The notes under the pieces: generated by a model
Told to the model about the DNA's origin: nothing
Seen by the model: the letters and a program-made list of their open reading frames with translations, nothing else
Database searches by the model: none
Assembly: GCF_019175385.1 (NCBI RefSeq)
Contig: NC_083345.1
Span: forward strand, 118,175,657-118,239,656
Length of the DNA stretch: 64,000 nt
Direction: 5' to 3'
From: Lycium barbarum
Lineage: Eukaryota > Streptophyta > Magnoliopsida > Solanales > Solanaceae
Made by a program: the position numbers and the translations under genes
In this document: positions 31,996 to 44,521 of the stretch, piece by piece
How positions within the stretch are numbered: position 1 is the stretch's first letter
Layout of the letters: every line of letters starts with the position of its first letter

Positions 31996-34900
31996 TGTTG
32001 ACACCTAATTTTGGCTCGCCATGCTTGAAATTAACGTTTTGGGGCGCCCTGATTCGTTAAAGAGCACGAAATACCATTTTTTGCACATTTATGCATTTTT
32101 TGACAATTTATCGACAATTATCCTTATTTTAGGAATTTTATCAATTTATTGTCATTTTTAAGAATCATTATTTTTGCACATGTACAGCGTAATACTACCA
32201 TTTTTATGCAACTAATAATTGTTTCTTAATTTTATAGCAGTACATTTTCGTATCTTATACATTAATATTTAAATTTATGCTTACACCTGTATTAATTAAC
32301 TATATTTTAGTACAGTCCGTCAGTGCAGAGAAAATCGGAGCAATTAATTTTTAAACGCAGAACAAAAATTCGATCAAGTCAAGGTTTCGTCACCTTTTTA
32401 AATGTTGAAATTTGAGGTGATGGGTTGGGTTCTTGATCCAATGGTTAATACATTTTTAAACAATAGTTAAAAAGAGGTAAAGGGGACAAGGGGGTGCATT
32501 CTTTAATGTTTTGGACAAAAGAGGGTGTACATTGATATTATAAGAAAGGGGAGGGGTTTAATTTTATTTATCATCTTTTATTTTCATTTACACATACATC
32601 ATCTAAACCAAATACTACATTATTTCTCTTCCCTCCCCCCACTTCTCTCTTTGCCGCTGCCCATCACTATGCCGGAGCTCCGAGCTTCGGTCAACCCCAA
32701 CAACACCCAAAAATCACAACGACATCACCGCTCTCCTTCTCCCCCTCTTCACCTTCTTCGCTGCTCCGGCGAGGAGCTTCTAGCTCCGGTGAACCGGAGT
32801 AGCCAACAACAACCACCACTGCAACAACACCGTCCCTTCGTTTTCCACCAACAACCACAAAACCAGCCCTTTTTCCTCCGTCCTCACCAACCCAATACCA
32901 CCAGCGACGCCCAAACACCACCACAATGCTAGCCTTCCCCCTTCGTTTTTCCTCACCACGTCGGCGGCGAGCAAGCCCTCGCTCACACTGCCGATCTGAC
33001 CGGAAAACGCAACTCCGCGTGTTTATTTTGCTCAGATGACTAGTCTTATTTTTTCACAATTTTCCTAATATATCATCGTGATCTGACTGAATTCACGTTC
33101 TCCGGTGAGAAACGATTGAGTTGCTCACTGTTTTGTTCGCATTTTGGGTATTGTTTCACCATTTCTCGTACTAAATGCGATTATTTTGATTTTGTTGGGC
33201 TGTTTCTGTATGACGTCGTGACACTTTCTTGGAGACCCTTATTATATTGTTCTTATTTTTGCTGGCTAACACCGTTTGTGCACTGGTTTTTTTCGAGTCG
33301 TATGGAACCTTTCTGATGAGCATAGTCCGTCCTTGTTAGCTACTGTTGCTGCACTAATTTTTGGATGCATGTCGTATTTATGTTACTAATTTCATGTTGA
33401 TTTGTGCTCCAAAGAATATTGTACAATTGTTTTTACAATGAATACTGTACTGTTTTTTTTTACATTTTTTTGGTTCACTAATATCTTACCCTTTGCTCTG
33501 TATTTAAAAGGAAAATTGCTACTGTGTTGCTCGTTTAAGTTTATTTTCGTTTGGTTGTTGTCCCTCTACTAGTTGGACTGGTTTGTCCTCTGTTAGTTTG
33601 ATAAAAAAAACCACTACCACACTAGTGGCCGATGAAGAAATTTTCGTCGATTTCCATGGCCTCCCATGTACAAAAGACGGGTTTTTTATTTTAAGTTTAT
33701 TCATTATTTCTTTAATTCATTCGATAGTTATTTATTCTCTTACTAACACTTTTACTAAGTGTTTATACGGTTACCCGGAGATATATCCCGAAAACGACAC
33801 TCGGAAGGAACCCGAAGACTTCATCGAATCACTGTTTGTATTTACTTTCCGCATTTTTTTTATAACTGTACAAAACATAAACTCATCGCATAATGGAAAC
33901 TTTATTTTTGGAATGATGGGTTGATATATTTATTTCCTTGTCGCCTTGGTTGTTAAACTCAAAATTGTCATTCGCTTTAGGAAAGACTTAGGCCGTCAAT
34001 ACTTTCATAGTTGTATTAAATTTACTTGGTATAAATACTTTGTTAAATAAATTCACACTTTTGACGTTTAGGCAAAAAATACTAGTCCATCGTTTATTTT
34101 ATATTATTTATATACTCTTAATACAACTTACATTTTATATTGTTTCGTGTACACTAATACATATTTTAATTAAGTTAAATTCACATTTTGACGCTAGGCA
34201 AAATATTAAGTCTTCTATTCACAAATCTTTTATTCTTTGGAGGCATTACACATTTTCACTCATTTTTTATTCACAATCCCTTATACTTATTTTTTTACCA
34301 ATACTTTTTATAATTATTCTGTTCCTTATTCTTTGATAGGATATTCATTAAACAAACACTCTTTTTAACTAAACGGTAGAAACAAGTCAAATAAACTTTA
34401 CTTTTCTGAATAATTTTGCTATATAAACTCTTTACACCAATGAATATTCGTAAATTATTTTTACATTCTTTATGCACTAACATACCTAGTTATACAATTC
34501 TTTATACATTTTAGGCTTGACGTACACTCTTTTACACTTGAAATATGCTCTTTATATGTTTAATATACATACATTCTTTTATTATACATAGACGCATATT
34601 ACATAGATGCACATTCTTTATATCCTTGACATATTTATTTTTACATAGTCTCACATTTTTTTATATTCTTAATATAGTTACACATTCTTTACACTAACAT
34701 ATATATACACTCTTTATACTAACTGATATTCTTTTATACTTATGAGGTGCATTCTATTTATACTCTTTTATATATTCTTTTATACTATACATTCTTTATG
34801 AATACTTGATACTTGATATAAATACATTTTTATACACTGTATATACTTAGTATATTATCACCTAGTGTAGTTTTTCATGAAGTCATAACATTTTGAAAAC

Positions 34901-35200
34901 ATGTAATAATAATGATAAACAGATAGATAATCCCGCTCTAGTGTTAAGTTAAACTAAGTCTACGGACTGTATTCGGACAGGCTCTGACGGATGCTTAATA
35001 CCTTCCCATCGAGGTAAATTAAACCCTTATTTAGAATCTCATAGGTTTTGTGGACTAGAAATGGAGTAGACACCCAAATACATACAGGTTTCCTGTTTTT
35101 TTCCTTAAAAATATGGTGGCGACTTTGACCCTTTTAAACCAGTTAGAAGAACCAGGAAGATGCAAACTATCTTGGACCCCCGTTCAAAATAGGTTGAATA
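31996..35200 (+). mobile_element. LTR B of compound element (middle, chimeric)
   Basis: The LTR runs TGTTGACACC to TTGAATA (end CA changed to TA) and is 3.2 kb long. From its start to about 34049 it shares variants with LTR C (TTAAAGAGC, AAGAAAGGGG, CGCTTTAGGAAAG, ACTTTGTT). From about 34087 to its end it shares variants with LTR A (AGTCCATCG) and retains about 215 bp deleted in C. About 32541-33956 appears identical to LTR C with no indels. The leader contains a Pro/His/Gln/Ser-rich frame (32525-32932) and a candidate splice donor TCCGGTGAGA (GT at 33115). It is flanked by internal regions on both sides and has no target duplication of its own. Confidence 0.9.
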
Positions 35201-38200
35201 GGATGGCGACTCCGCTGGGGATTACCTAGGTTTTGACCTTAACAGACATAGTTTAAGTGAGCACCTCAGGGCTATGTGATTATTTATCTGTTTTTATTAT
35301 TATTACTTGTAATATATATCATGAACTGCTACAATATTATCTTTGAAAGGACGCGAGCAAAGCCAAACTCATGTTCCTTATTTGTTTGAACACATTACAT
35401 GTTACTATTTTCGTTATACTGTCTTCGCACTTTCAATTGATACTTTGGCCGTACACATACACGCATTGTGCACGCGAGTTGTGCTTTGTGCTCCTCCGAA
35501 CCTTCTTCAAACTCCTTAGTTTCAGAGATTGATGGGCAAGTCTTACTACTAGCCATCTCGCAGTTGTTCGAATATTCTTTATCAGCTTAGGTGAATCTAC
35601 TCTTAGAATTCTTAGGCCATTGTATGTATAATTTTGATCACTGCTCTAGCCGGATTAATTTCATTCTTTATTTGTCACACGTTCTTATTGGCTACATGCT
35701 CTTTACATAGTACATATTCTTTATTTGTTTCACGTACCGTATTTATTAGACATTCTTTAGTTGTACATATATACTAGACATACCTTCTTCCGCCTCGTCT
35801 GCTTTATCAGAAAATTTTGATTGACTTGTGTTGAGCTTGAAACATTTCCAACCCTCACACTCATTTTTTGGTATTTACGACTACCGTCACAGCCACATTA
35901 TTTTTCATTTCCATTTCCGGTCTTTGTACCATTGTTTTGACTTTACCATTCTTTTTTGTAATACAAAACGGCCTTGTACATTCTCTTCATCTCGGGAACA
36001 CACTTTTCCAAATCTGAATTCTTGTTCGTAGACTCACTTCTTTTCAATACAACCACCAATTCACAAAAATCATACAAATCATATACAACACCGTATATGC
36101 CCGAACTACGTCTGACCTGATTCTTATCCTGACAAGATACGTAGGCAACCCTACATAAGGGTTCGGTCTCCTCACTGTTTCAAAATAATTTATTGGAATA
36201 AAAAACTGGGACAATTATTTTGAAGCAGTTCAAAGACGCTCTCCAAAAAGGCTTCTAAGCGCGTCAATCAACCCCTTGAAATCCAAAATCCAACAGCGGC
36301 AATACCAGTCTTACCCCAACTATCACCTAGTTTTGGTCCCAAATTCTGGGATATAAGCTTTTCTTCTTCCAAACCATCGCAAGCCATGGAACTTTGGCGT
36401 GTCGGCCTTTATTTTTCAACCGCAAAGGTCCAACACAAGCAAATCCTTCCCCCCTCAATTATACAATAATTGTGCCGACTGACAAGGAGTAATGTTGAAG
36501 CTCCGCAAACAGTGTGGTACCCAATCATTGCAATCTTACCGATGAGCGCAGAGTATTTTTAGAAACTCTGTAAAGGTCAAAATCCCCTCTTACCACCTTG
36601 CCAGCATACGCAGATTGTTTTTAAAGCTCCGCCGATGTTGACATTTCCTCATAGCCAACCATGCCAATAAATACAGAGTAGTATCAAAAGCTCTGCCAAC
36701 GTCCAATTCCTCCATCATAATCTTGTCAACGTACTGGAGCAATGTCAAGGCTCCATCTACAGTTGACCTCCTTCTTCTCGGCTACCTGTTAGAGTATTTT
36801 CAATGCTCTGGCTGCGATCGGCTCATTTTTCTGACCACCTACCATAGTACTGTCCAAGCTCTGAGTCTATGATTGGTCCCTTCCTAGATAATTTTCAAAG
36901 GCCCGTCCGTGCCTACGATGGACACACCCTTCTGCCGTCTGTCGGAGTACTTGCAAAACTCCGCCTTCAATCGATACCTCTTCTTATACCTTATCTGCAA
37001 GAACTACACACACCTGATTTTCTTTTTTGATGAGATACGTAGGCAACCCTTTTGGGTTTGGTATTCATTATTCAAAAAAAAAATCAGAAAAAAAGTCCGA
37101 AAATTATTTGAAAATCAAAAAAAAAATCTTTGTTCTTACCTCTCTGAACGAACTACGCGCACCTGATTCTCATCAAAGATGAGATACGTAGGCAACCCTT
37201 CTTAGGTTCAGTACCCCTTATTCAAAAAATACAGAAAAAAATATTTTTTCGATTCGTATCTTTGACTTGGTTGGTACCAACACAGTTAGGAATGTGCATA
37301 GGAAAGAAATAAGTAACAATCAATATAATGGAGAGGACTGACTTCGTGGTAAATCATATATTCTTTTCGTACCTCTCATTCACACTTTAAGTGACACTTG
37401 AAAAATTCTCTTGCATGCTTGTAAGACAAGAACAAAACCAACCTCATTGTTTCATGTGCATTGTGTGGTGAGCTTTAGATAGAGTTCAATTGCATTGCAT
37501 TGTGATCTAGAACTTGGCCTGAATGTCTGTTGAGGCGAAATTATGAGTAACACTTGGTATAGGAAAGGATCGTAGGCCTTCTTTGACCTGTTTGAGCCTC
37601 TCTGACCTATCAAATAACATTATCCCTAGCATTCCCCCTTTGAGCCTAAAGTCTTTTCTTTGACAACCACATCATAAGCCTATACCATTTCTGAGTGCTT
37701 ACACGCACTATCTCTCTCTTGGCCCAACCTCCTTGAGCACACCAGAAACGTGCTCCATGGATAAAGATCCAAGCTGAAGTTGCCAAAAGCAAAAAAGAAA
37801 CAAAAGTCCCAGGAAAAAAAACGAGAGCGACCTCCAAAGCAAGAAGGAGCCCACAAAAAATAATCAGTCATTCGAGATCTCGGACATACAATCTGTTATT
37901 CCTTTTTATTTTTCACATTCCGGCATACAACGCAAAATTAGCATCAAGACTTCGGGCATACAACCCAGGTCAATTCTCTTAATCCCCACAGAGTCTCGGG
38001 CATAGAACCCTGAACTCCAAAAAAAAAAAGCTCCAACTTGCAAAAGAAGTCGCACAAGTACAAAAGAAAGGGACAATAAAACGAAGCAGATCAGTGTCAG
38101 AGCACACAAATATCGAGCACGCACGTAGTGCAATGCTCAGGGAAGGATTAGTCACTTATTACCCAAATGATATCCTACCTTTTTCCCAAGCCTACATTAC

Positions 38201-39085
38201 AAACCCGTAACAAGCCCTACGTGATCCTATACTAAGGGTCCTCGCATTAGTGGATACTTACATGACCGCCAAGCTTTTAGTATCGCAATTGCATACATTG
38301 AACATCTTTCTGAGTATGAGAGTACTTCTCTAGACATCCGAAAGTTCAAAAATACTGAATATGTATGAAAAGGGACTTCCTTTTTGGTGAGAGCACTTGA
38401 AACATGAGGATAGGTATAGTTCAAAACCTTTGCTTGAAGCAAGACGAACAAATCTTATCGATACTTAGGGATGTCTGAGGTACCATTTGAAGCTATAGGA
38501 ATTATCCCGAAGTCAATCTTGGTTAGCTGAGAAGAAATTGATAGAATTCTTATGCACAAAACTAATTGTTGGTACCAACTGAAGTCAAGACACGATTCTC
38601 TTCACTTCTTCATTCTTTGCAAAAAAAAATAAATTATAGGCGCCTACCTTCTAATGCGGGTATTTTAATTTCAATCAGGCGCCCACCTTCAAATGCGGGT
38701 ATTTTAATTCCAGTTCAGGCGCCCACCTCATAATGCTAGTATTTTAATTTCAGTCAGGCGCCCACCTTCTAATATGGGTATTTTAATTTCAGTCAGGCGC
38801 CCACCTTCTTCTGCGGGTATTTTAATTTCATTCCAGGCTCTCACCTTCCAATGCGGGTATTTTAATTCCAGTCCAGGCGCCCACCTTCTAATGTGAGTAT
38901 TTTAATTTCAGTCCAGGCGCCCACCTTCTAATGCGGGTATTTTAATTTCAGTTAGGCACCCACCTTCCAATGCGGGTATTTTAATTTCAGTTCAGGCACC
39001 CACATTCTAATGCGGGTATTTTAATTTATATTACACGTCTTCATTCGAAAACTCTTTCATCGTCTCCGGTCAAAGAGGGACAAGC
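35201..39085 (+). mobile_element. Internal region B of compound element (non-coding)
   Basis: It is a close copy of internal region A: primer site at 35204-35221, two-hairpin motifs at 36103, 37001 and 37150, the hairpin array at about 36480-36965, CATACAA phrases near 37870-38010, and a shortened minisatellite (38638-39032). About 1.25 kb is missing relative to A, from within the minisatellite to the sequence shortly before the 3' end (the junction near 39032-39040 joins ...TTTATATTACAC to GTCTTCATTCG). There are no protein-coding genes. Confidence 0.88.
38638..39032 (+). repeat. 38-40-bp minisatellite, about 10 units
   Basis: This is the same unit as at 30293. Ten units are present, with unit variants differing from array A (for example TTCTTCTGCGGG in unit 5). 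The right end is joined directly to the pre-LTR segment, so the array was shortened by the deletion described for internal region B. Confidence 0.93.
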
Positions 39086-42075
39086 TGTTGACACCTAATT
39101 TTCGCTCGCCATGCTTGAAATTAACGTTTTGGGGGGCCCTGATTCGTTAAAGAGCACGAAATACCATTTTTTGTACATTTTTGCATTTTTTGACAATTTA
39201 TCGATAATTATCGTTATTTTAGGAATTTTATCAATTTATTGTCATTTTTAAGAATTATTATTTTTGCACATGTACAGCGTAATACTACCATTTTTATGCA
39301 ATTAATAATTGTTTCTTAATTTTATAGCAGTACATTTTCGTATCTTATACATTAATATTTAAATTTTATACTTACACATGTATTAATTAACTATATTTTA
39401 GTACAGTCCGTCAGTGCAGAGAAAAATCTGAGCAATTAATTTTTAAACGCAGAACAAAAATTCGATCAAGTCAAGGTCTCGTCACCTTTTTAAATGTTGA
39501 CATTTGAGGTGATAGGTTGGGTTCTTGATCCATTGGTTAATACATTTTAAAACAATAGTTAAAAAGAGGTAAAGGGGACAAGGGGGTGCATTCTTTAATG
39601 TTTTGGACAAAAGAGGATGTACATTGATATTATAAGAAAGGGGAGGGGTTTAATTTTATTTATCATCTTTTATTTTCATTTACACATACATCATCTAAAC
39701 CAAATACTACATTATTTCTCTTCCCTCCCCCCACTTCTCTCTTTGCCGCTGCCCATCACTATGCCGGAGCTCCGAGCTTCGGTCAACCCCAACAACACCC
39801 AAAAATCACAACGACATCACCGCTCTCCTTCTCCCCCTCTTCACCTTCTTCGCTGCTCCGGCGAGGAGCTTCTAGCTCCGGTGAACCGGAGTAGCCAACA
39901 ACAACCACCACTGCAACAACACCGTCCCTTCGTTTTCCACCAACAACCACAAAACCAGCCCTTTTTCCTCCGTCCTCACCAACCCAATACCACCAGCGAC
40001 GCCCAAACACCACCACAATGCTAGCCTTCCCCCTTCGTTTTTCCTCACCACGTCGGCGGCGAGCAAGCCCTCGCTCACACTGCCGATCTGACCGGAAAAC
40101 GCAACTCCGCGTGTTTATTTTGCTCAGATGACTAGTCTTATTTTTTCACAATTTTCCTAATATATCATCGTGATCTGACTGAATTCACGTTCTCCGGTGA
40201 GAAACGATTGAGTTGCTCACTGTTTTGTTCGCATTTTGGGTATTGTTTCACCATTTCTCGTACTAAATGCGATTATTTTGATTTTGTTGGGCTGTTTCTG
40301 TATGACGTCGTGACACTTTCTTGGAGACCCTTATTATATTGTTCTTATTTTTGCTGGCTAACACCGTTTGTGCACTGGTTTTTTTCGAGTCGTATGGAAC
40401 CTTTCTGATGAGCATAGTCCGTCCTTGTTAGCTACTGTTGCTGCACTAATTTTTGGATGCATGTCGTATTTATGTTACTAATTTCATGTTGATTTGTGCT
40501 CCAAAGAATATTGTACAATTGTTTTTACAATGAATACTGTACTGTTTTTTTTTACATTTTTTTGGTTCACTAATATCTTACCCTTTGCTCTGTATTTAAA
40601 AGGAAAATTGCTACTGTGTTGCTCGTTTAAGTTTATTTTCGTTTGGTTGTTGTCCCTCTACTAGTTGGACTGGTTTGTCCTCTGTTAGTTTGATAAAAAA
40701 AACCACTACCACACTAGTGGCCGATGAAGAAATTTTCGTCGATTTCCATGGCCTCCCATGTACAAAAGACGGGTTTTTTATTTTAAGTTTATTCATTATT
40801 TCTTTAATTCATTCGATAGTTATTTATTCTCTTACTAACACTTTTACTAAGTGTTTATACGGTTACCCGGAGATATATCCCGAAAACGACACTCGGAAGG
40901 AACCCGAAGACTTCATCGAATCACTGTTTGTATTTACTTTCCGCATTTTTTTTATAACTGTACAAAACATAAACTCATCGCATAATGGAAACTTTATTTT
41001 TGGAATGATGGGTTGATATATTTATTTCCTTGTCGCCTTGGTTGTTAAACTTAAAATTGTCATTCGCTTTAGGAAAGACTTAGGCCGTCAATACTTTCAT
41101 AGCTGTATTAAATTGACTTGGTATAAATACTTTGTTAAATAAATTCACACTTTTGACGTTTAGGCAAAAAATACTAGTCCGTCCTTTATTTTATATTATT
41201 TATACACTCTTAATACAACTTACATTTTATATTATTTCGTGTAAACTAATACATATTTTAATTAAGTTAAATTCACATTTTGACGCTAGGCAAATATTAA
41301 GTCTTCTATTCACAAATCTTTTATTCTTTAGAGGCATTACACATTTTCACTCATTTTTTATTCACAATCCCTTATACTTATTTTTTTACCAATACTTTTT
41401 ACAATTATCTTGTTCCTTATTCTTTGATAGGATATTCATTAAACAAACACTCTTTTAATATACTTAGACGCACATTACATAGACGCACATTCTTTATATC
41501 CTTGACATATTTATTTTTACATAGTCTCACATTTTTTTATATTCTTAATATAGTTACACATTCTTTACACTAACATATATATACACTCTTTGTGCTAACA
41601 AATATACTTTTATACTTACGAGGTACATTCTCTTTATACTCTTTTATATATTCTTTTTTACTATATATTCTTTATGAATACTTGATAGTTGATATAAATA
41701 CATTTTTATACACTGTATATACTTTGTATATTATCACCTAGTGAAGCTTTTCATGAAGTCATAACATTTTGAAAACAGGTAATAATAATGATAAACAGAT
41801 AAATAATCCCCCTCTAGTGTTCAGTTAAACTAAGTCTAAGGACTTCTTCGGATAGGATCTAAGGGATGCTTAATACCTTCCCCTCGGGGTAAATAAAGAC
41901 CTTATCTAGAATCTCATAGGTTTCGTGGACTAAAAATGGAGTAGACACACAAATACATATAGGTTTCCTATTTTTTTCCTTAAAAATAAGGTGGCGACTC
42001 TAACCCTTTTAAACCAGTTAGAAGAACTGGGAAGGTGCAAACTATCTTGGACCCCCGTTCAAAATAGGTTCAACA
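39086..42075 (+). mobile_element. LTR C of compound element (right end)
   Basis: The LTR runs TGTTGACACC to GTTCAACA and is followed by the target duplication TATAC. No primer site follows, so this is the outer 3' LTR. It is 2.99 kb long, lacking about 215 bp near 41450 that A and B keep. Its 39633-41048 part looks identical to LTR B at a constant offset of 7092, while the first 500 bp and the part beyond about 41100 differ by a few per cent. Confidence 0.9.
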
Positions 42076-42527
42076 TATACGGTCGTGATTGAAGGAAACT
42101 AGAATCAAGGCTCATTTTCACCTAAAACCCACTGTAAATCGATGAAAAATAAAGAAATTATAAAGATTGTACCTTAATGTTACATCTCGGAGATTTCGGA
42201 TTGTTGCATTGTGAGTAGACTAACGCGAGCTTAAGGTGAACATGAAGTCCTTATGAGATTAAGGAGAATATTTGATAACTTTAAGAGCGTAACATAAGAT
42301 TTTGAAGTCATATGAATCGGTGAAACTAACTTCGTCGGAGGAAGTGGAATGTAAGTCATGTTTAGGAAGGTTTCGCAACAATTGAGCTTTAATTTGTTTA
42401 GTAATATCTTGAGGGGGAGCTATAGGGCCCTTAGATGGTTAATAAAGTGTTATGCAGGTGCCAATAAGGTTCCATAAGGATTGGGGATTGAACGAATCGA
42501 CGAGAATAAGTTTCTGGGAAAAGTGGG

Positions 42528-42683
42528 TTATACGGTAGGTTATACGGACCGTATAATTTCTACGGTCTGTATAATTGGCTGATCTCCACCGTAAAACAAT
42601 TCCAGAAAAAGGTAAATCTCTGGTGGGACTGTACGGTCCATTTATACGGTCCATATAATTTGTACGGCCTGTATAATTGGCTG
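42528..42683. repeat. TATACGGTCC word block in LTR promoter
   Basis: Variants of TTATACGGACCGTATAATT occur about eight times: TTATACGGTAGG, TTATACGGACCGTATAA, CTACGGTCTGTATAATTGG, TGTACGGTCC, TTATACGGTCCATATAATT and TGTACGGCCTGTATAATTGG, among others. Several are near-perfect palindromes. The block ends about 30 bp before a TATA box. Confidence 0.88.
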
Positions 42684-42715
42684 TAGATCCAGGTCAGGCC
42701 ATATTTCTTTTTAGT

Positions 42716-42722
42716 TATATAT
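42716..42722 (+). promoter_or_regulatory. TATA box of solo LTR
   Basis: TTAGTTATATATGTCC lies about 540 bp into the LTR, directly after the word block and before a pyrimidine-rich leader (ATTTCCCACTTTTCCC), as expected of an LTR core promoter. Confidence 0.6.
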
Positions 42723-43734
42723 GTCCGACCCTTGTTCATTTATTTCATTTCCCACTTTTCCCAAACTCTTAAAAGCTCTAGAACCTTCTCCTAAGTAAAC
42801 CCAACCAAACCCAAGAGAAATCAAAGATCAAATAGCAAAAATCAAGGGATTCAAGTGTTGAAATGCTCACTAGGGTTTGTAGGATCCAAGAATTCCTTTG
42901 GTGTTGAAGTTAGGGTTTCATTCAAGCTGCTAACTTGATCCGAAGCTCATTCCTATGTGATAAAAGGTTAGTTTTCATGTATATTTCATGTTATTAAGCA
43001 TGCTTGGTTGTTGAATAACTTGAGTGAGGGGAGAAAGTGGAAGATGAAGTTCAAATATAGATTTAATGATATTTTGAGTAGTAAATTAACTTAAGCTATC
43101 ATTGTTAGAATGTTATGAGTGTAATCCTGTTATGAAGGGTAATAATGAAGACAAGGAAGTGTAAAATACAAGTGTACAAAGGGTTGATGTGAAGTTGTTG
43201 ATATAAATTGATTATGAGAATGAATTTTGAGACTTAATGAAATGTAATTACTTGATTATGATATTGTGGATATTGTTATGGTTGTTTGGAATTTGTTTCG
43301 TAATATGATGGAAGTCGATGAAATAGAGGAAATTCTACCCAATTTTCGCTAGCTCCTGAATTATACTAGTTTGAATTTAAGAGTGTCTTTAAGACCTAAC
43401 CTTGGTATGAATCCTCAAATGTATATTTTTTCCGGACTTTGGAGAAGAACGTTAAGTAGTTAAGAAGACGTAAAGGTATGTAAGGCCAACCCTTCTTTCT
43501 TAAGGCATGATCCCATTGTTGTATACCTTCACGTGAAATTCATAATGTCTTCCATAATGACTTCATTCCTAGAATTATTAAAGCTCTTAGTTCTTGACAC
43601 TCTCATGATATCATTGGTTCCATCCTATGATAGTTGACCCTCTAAAGAAAGATATAGATATGATGATGATGATGTTGATGACACTTATGTACTCCTAGGT
43701 ATATATATGACTGGCTATTATGTACCAGCGACCT

Positions 43735-43850
43735 TATATGGCCGGGTATGATATCTATTGCGTGCGCACCACTACAGTTGGGTATGGACAACACCGAGTC
43801 TTGCTATGGCCGGGTATGTGTGACACCGAATCTCTATGGTCGGGTATGGT
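43735..43850. repeat. GGGTATG word block
   Basis: TATGGCCGGGTATG occurs twice, with GTTGGGTATGG and TATGGTCGGGTATGG variants, alternating with ACACCGAGTC and ACACCGAATC phrases. Counterpart positions in other gypsy LTRs of the window hold different words (see 53740-53850 and 56905-57080). Confidence 0.75.
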
Positions 43851-44521
43851 ACTACTATATATGTATGCGTATGTATGGAAGGTTCCATTAGAAAAAGGGT
43901 AAGTAAATATGATGAACGTCTCAAGAGGTATATATAGTTCTCCTATCTCATGGCTCTTCTATCTCATGCTGTCCTTCATGCTATTATTATCTTACTGCTT
44001 ATGCCTTACATACTCAGTACATTGTTCGTACTGACGTTCTTTTGTTTATGGACGCTGCATCATGCCCGCAGGTAGACAAGGAGACAGATTTGATCCTTAG
44101 GCTGCTTATCCAGAGACTGCTTAGAGGAGCTCCATTTGATTCGGAGTTGCGGCTGTTGGTACTATTCTTTGTGTATATATATGGGCATAGCGGGGCCCTG
44201 TCCCGTCTTTATGATGTTACATACTCTTTCTAGAGGCTCGTAGACATTTGTGTATAACTAGATGTCTCTTAGCCTTGTCAGCTCATATTTTGTATATCAT
44301 TTTGTTAGCCTAGTCGGCTTGTGTATATATATATATGGACATGATTAATGATGTTGATATAAAAGTGTTTTTTCCTGATAATATTTTTATTATTGACGCA
44401 CAGGAATCATGAGTAGGCTATGTGGCTCACCTAGTTATGATTAAGGAAGTATGATGAGAGGTGCCTGGTGGGTTAGCTCCGGGTGCCTGTCATGGCCCTC
44501 CGGTTGGGTCGTGACACTTAA

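Larger units (their letters stand above)
15443..42075 (+). mobile_element. Compound non-autonomous Tat/Ogre-like element: LTR-int-LTR-int-LTR
   Basis: Three related LTRs (15443-26857 interrupted, 31996-35200, 39086-42075) alternate with two related internal regions (26858-31995, 35201-39085). The whole is bounded by one 5-bp duplication, TATAC at 15438-15442 and 42076-42080, while no duplication surrounds the middle LTR. LTRs start TGTTGACACCTAATTTT (the first has TG changed to TT) and end GTTGAACA or GTTCAACA. Each internal region begins with a TGGCGACTCCGCTGGGGA primer site and ends in GAGGGACAAGC. No gag, protease, RT, RNase H or integrase is present, so mobility needed proteins in trans. 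LTR start, primer site and 3' tandem repeats are those of the Tat/Ogre branch of Ty3/gypsy. An 8.2-kb element sits inside the first LTR. Confidence 0.88.
42178..44516 (+). mobile_element. Solo Ty3/gypsy (Tekay-like) LTR with TSD CTTAA
   Basis: TGTTACATCTCGGAGATTTC to CCGGTTGGGTCGTGACA, flanked by CTTAA at 42173-42177 and 44517-44521. There is no internal sequence, so it is a solo LTR left by recombination between the two LTRs of a full element. It contains a TATACGG word block (42528-42683), a TATA box (42716) and a GGGTATG word block (43735-43850). Its host is the minus-oriented Tat-type LTR that continues at 44522. Confidence 0.93.

Noticed and set aside
15443..42075. Two independent insertions side by side instead of one compound element
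   Set aside because: No duplication flanks the middle LTR, one TATAC pair encloses the whole, and the middle LTR is chimeric.
43720..44233. Small frames in the solo gypsy LTR
   Set aside because: The LTR is demonstrated by its TSD, and the frames overlap the word block and U5-like text.
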